Part shown: positions 33,797 through 35,449 of the stretch, one piece after another
Position numbering within the stretch: the stretch's first letter is position 1
How the letters are laid out: each line of letters opens with the position of its first letter
NCBI GenBank assembly: GCA_938041325.1
Contig: CALIAG010000029.1
Location: 1-35,449 of the forward strand
DNA length: 35,449 bases
Direction: 5' to 3'
Source of the DNA: an uncultured Saprospiraceae bacterium
GTDB taxonomy: Bacteria > Bacteroidota > Bacteroidia > Chitinophagales > Saprospiraceae
Translations under genes and position numbers: made by a program
The notes under the pieces: generated by a model
The model's input: the letters and a program-made list of their open reading frames with translations, nothing else
What the model was told of the DNA's origin: nothing
Database searches by the model: none

Positions 33797-35449
33797 TGAC
33801 ATATTCTACTCTTTTCCTCTTCAATTGGTGATCCTTCACCTACGTAATAATTTAATACTAATTTTTACATGGGCAGCAATTGCTCTATTGATGACTGGGA
33901 CCGTCGCAAAGATGTTCGGAGTTAAGTATTTGTTTTTGCTTCCAGAATATTTAGGAGAGGTCAACTTCATAAGTTATTATTTTTTAGGTCTGGGCTTTGG
34001 TGCTTTTATGATGACCTGGAACCTAACGACTTATTTACTAGATGCTCACCACTTTCCTTTTTTGGCTTCTTTAGAAAGACCATTTCGAAAATTTTGTTTT
34101 AATAACCTTGTTGTCCCACTAACTTTCCTCGGATTCTATTTGGTCTATGCCATTCACTATCAATCTTATCATGAGTTTTGGGAACCGATGACCATTGCCT
34201 GGAATTGCATAGGTTTTCTTGCAGGGACAGGTACACTTCTTATTCTTTCTTCAATATACTTTACCTATACCAACAAAGATATTTTAAATTTTCTGAAGAT
34301 CCGTTCGCAAAGCCCTCCGAATCTCTTAAAAAACATTGCTCCTGGTCGACAAGTCAACACTTTAGACCATATCAAAAAAGGAGTGAGCAAATGGCGGGTT
34401 GATACTTATCTGACAGAGTCTTTCAAACCTAGATTGGTAAGAAGTGTGGCACATTATGACTCCAGTATCTTACTCAGAGTATTTAAACAAAATCATTTAA
34501 ACGCATTGATCGTCCAACTTTTAAGTTTGGTGGTCTTGATTATATTGGGCTTTTTAATTGACAACCCATATTGTAGAATTCCAGCTGGAGCGAGTATTTT
34601 TATTTTGGCCAGTGTATTCCTTACCGTTATTGGAGCCATTTCTTTTTGGTTTGATAGATGGAGAATTTCCGTTTTTATTATTCTCCTTTTGTTTATAAAC
34701 TACCTGACGACCTTCAAAGATTTCCAGCATAGAAATAAAGGATATGGGATGGATTATACCACAGAGCCTGCGAAGTATTCCTATGCAGAATTAGATAGCA
34801 TTAATTCGCATGAGCATATAAAGGAAGACAAGCAAAGCACAATAGGAATATTGAATAATTGGCGATCAAAGTTTGGTACTTCTAAACCAAAAATGGTTTT
34901 GGTATGCGTGAGTGGGGGAGGGCTGAAAGCTGCTGTTTGGAGCTTGCATGTGAGCCAAAGACTAGACAGTATATTAGGCGGAGATTTTTTAAAACACAAT
35001 ACCTTAATAACAGGCGCATCAGGAGGGATGTTTGGTATTTCATATTTAAGGGAATTGCAACTGCGCAAACAAGCAACTCCGTCCCTTGATTTATACGATA
35101 AAAAATACATTGATAATATAGCCAGTGATTTGTTGAATCCATTGGCATTTACCATCATGTCCAATGATTTGTTTTTGCCTTGGGCAAAATTTGAGGCGGG
35201 TGGATTTACCTACAGAAAAGATAGAGGTTATATTTTTGAAAATCAATTGAACGAAAATACAAATCAGGTTTTTGCAAAAACATTAAAAGACTATAAAGCG
35301 CCTGAAGCCAATGCTGATATCCCAATGCTTTTTATCACCCCGTCCATTGTCAATGATGGAAGACGGATGATTATATCTCCGCAACGGGTTTCCTATATGA
35401 CGATTGCTCCAGTTGAAGAAAAGAAGCGCTCCTCTTTTGAATTTGATGC
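33780..35449 (+). CDS. Membrane-anchored patatin-like phospholipase (3' end outside window)
   Basis: The frame starts at the ATG at 33780, inside the end of the CNNM gene (17-nt overlap), and stays open to the last base, so at least 556 residues are encoded. Residues 1-310 are a multi-pass membrane part with about seven hydrophobic helices, in two groups (about 22-160 and 235-310). A linker rich in charged residues follows. A patatin-type hydrolase domain starts near 370 with V-C-V-S-G-G-G-L-K-A-A (oxyanion glycines 379-381) and the nucleophile elbow G-A-S-G-G (Ser414). The catalytic Asp (D-G-A/G) is expected beyond the sequence seen or near its end and was not found. Patatin-like enzymes cleave acyl chains from phospholipids. 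Co-transcription with lptC and CNNM points to envelope lipids (inference). Confidence 0.85.
   Translation, partial: MKKWINDIFYSFPLQLVILHLRNNLILIFTWAAIALLMTGTVAKMFGVKYLFLLPEYLGEVNFISYYFLGLGFGAFMMTWNLTTYLLDAHHFPFLASLERPFRKFCFNNLVVPLTFLGFYLVYAIHYQSYHEFWEPMTIAWNCIGFLAGTGTLLILSSIYFTYTNKDILNFLKIRSQSPPNLLKNIAPGRQVNTLDHIKKGVSKWRVDTYLTESFKPRLVRSVAHYDSSILLRVFKQNHLNALIVQLLSLVVLIILGFLIDNPYCRIPAGASIFILASVFLTVIGAISFWFDRWRISVFIILLLFINYLTTFKDFQHRNKGYGMDYTTEPAKYSYAELDSINSHEHIKEDKQSTIGILNNWRSKFGTSKPKMVLVCVSGGGLKAAVWSLHVSQRLDSILGGDFLKHNTLITGASGGMFGISYLRELQLRKQATPSLDLYDKKYIDNIASDLLNPLAFTIMSNDLFLPWAKFEAGGFTYRKDRGYIFENQLNENTNQVFAKTLKDYKAPEANADIPMLFITPSIVNDGRRMIISPQRVSYMTIAPVEEKKRSSFEFD

Noticed and set aside
34781-35164. 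Minus-strand open frames near the right edge, and short plus-strand frames at 34178 and 34904.
   Set aside because: They are shadows of the patatin-like gene, which is open in its own frame from 33780 to the end with recognisable motifs.

Overview
The window is a stretch of chromosome from a member of the Bacteroidota, most likely a Saprospiria-like lineage (inference). The evidence is four proteins with type IX secretion (T9SS) C-terminal sorting domains, one of them the gliding-motility-associated type B form. Several promoters match the Bacteroidota -7 consensus TAnnTTTG. Start codons mostly lack a strong Shine-Dalgarno site. The gene orders pheT / coiled-coil gene / zapA / rny and atpBEFHAG without atpDC also fit this phylum. 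The DNA is AT-rich and looks compositionally even. I see no insertion sequence, phage, integrase, CRISPR array, tRNA or rRNA.

Layout. 1-3921 (+): the 3' part of pheT, a small coiled-coil gene, zapA and the RNase Y gene rny, closed by a terminator. 4242-9631 (+): the ATP synthase operon atpB-E-F-H-A-G, with its own TAnnTTTG promoter, a strong hairpin between atpE and atpF, and a terminator. 9794-11176 (-): a secreted protein with two DUF1080 domains. 11343-12338 (+): a sugar-phosphate nucleotidyltransferase. 12423-15354 (-): a two-gene redox module, an NAD(P)H/FAD oxidoreductase followed by a NosR/NapH-like membrane polyferredoxin. 15747-18613 (+): two T9SS-exported proteins, one with an Omp28/thioredoxin-like CxxC domain. 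18681-19088 (-): a 6-pyruvoyl-tetrahydropterin synthase/QueD homologue. 19346-23993 (+): glutathione peroxidase, holB, ricT and lpdA. 24077-26053 (-): an uncharacterised helical protein gene followed by a DinB-like gene. 26234-27640 (+): a PKD + dockerin-like + cohesin-like T9SS protein. 27703-29401 (-): pssA-purS-rsmI. 29808-35449 (+): a large T9SS type B protein, lptC, a CNNM/CorC-family gene and a membrane-anchored patatin-like phospholipase that runs off the end of the window.

Most of the window is housekeeping: translation, division, RNA decay, energy, replication, lipid and purine synthesis. It is interspersed with envelope and surface genes typical of the phylum. The parts least explained by known biology are the FAD/polyferredoxin pair, the structured 245-nt leader before the type B T9SS gene, the hairpin inside the ATP synthase operon, the dockerin/cohesin-like surface protein, and the multi-pass patatin at the right edge, whose frame is open to the last base. 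Functions are assigned from motifs read by eye; no database search was possible.
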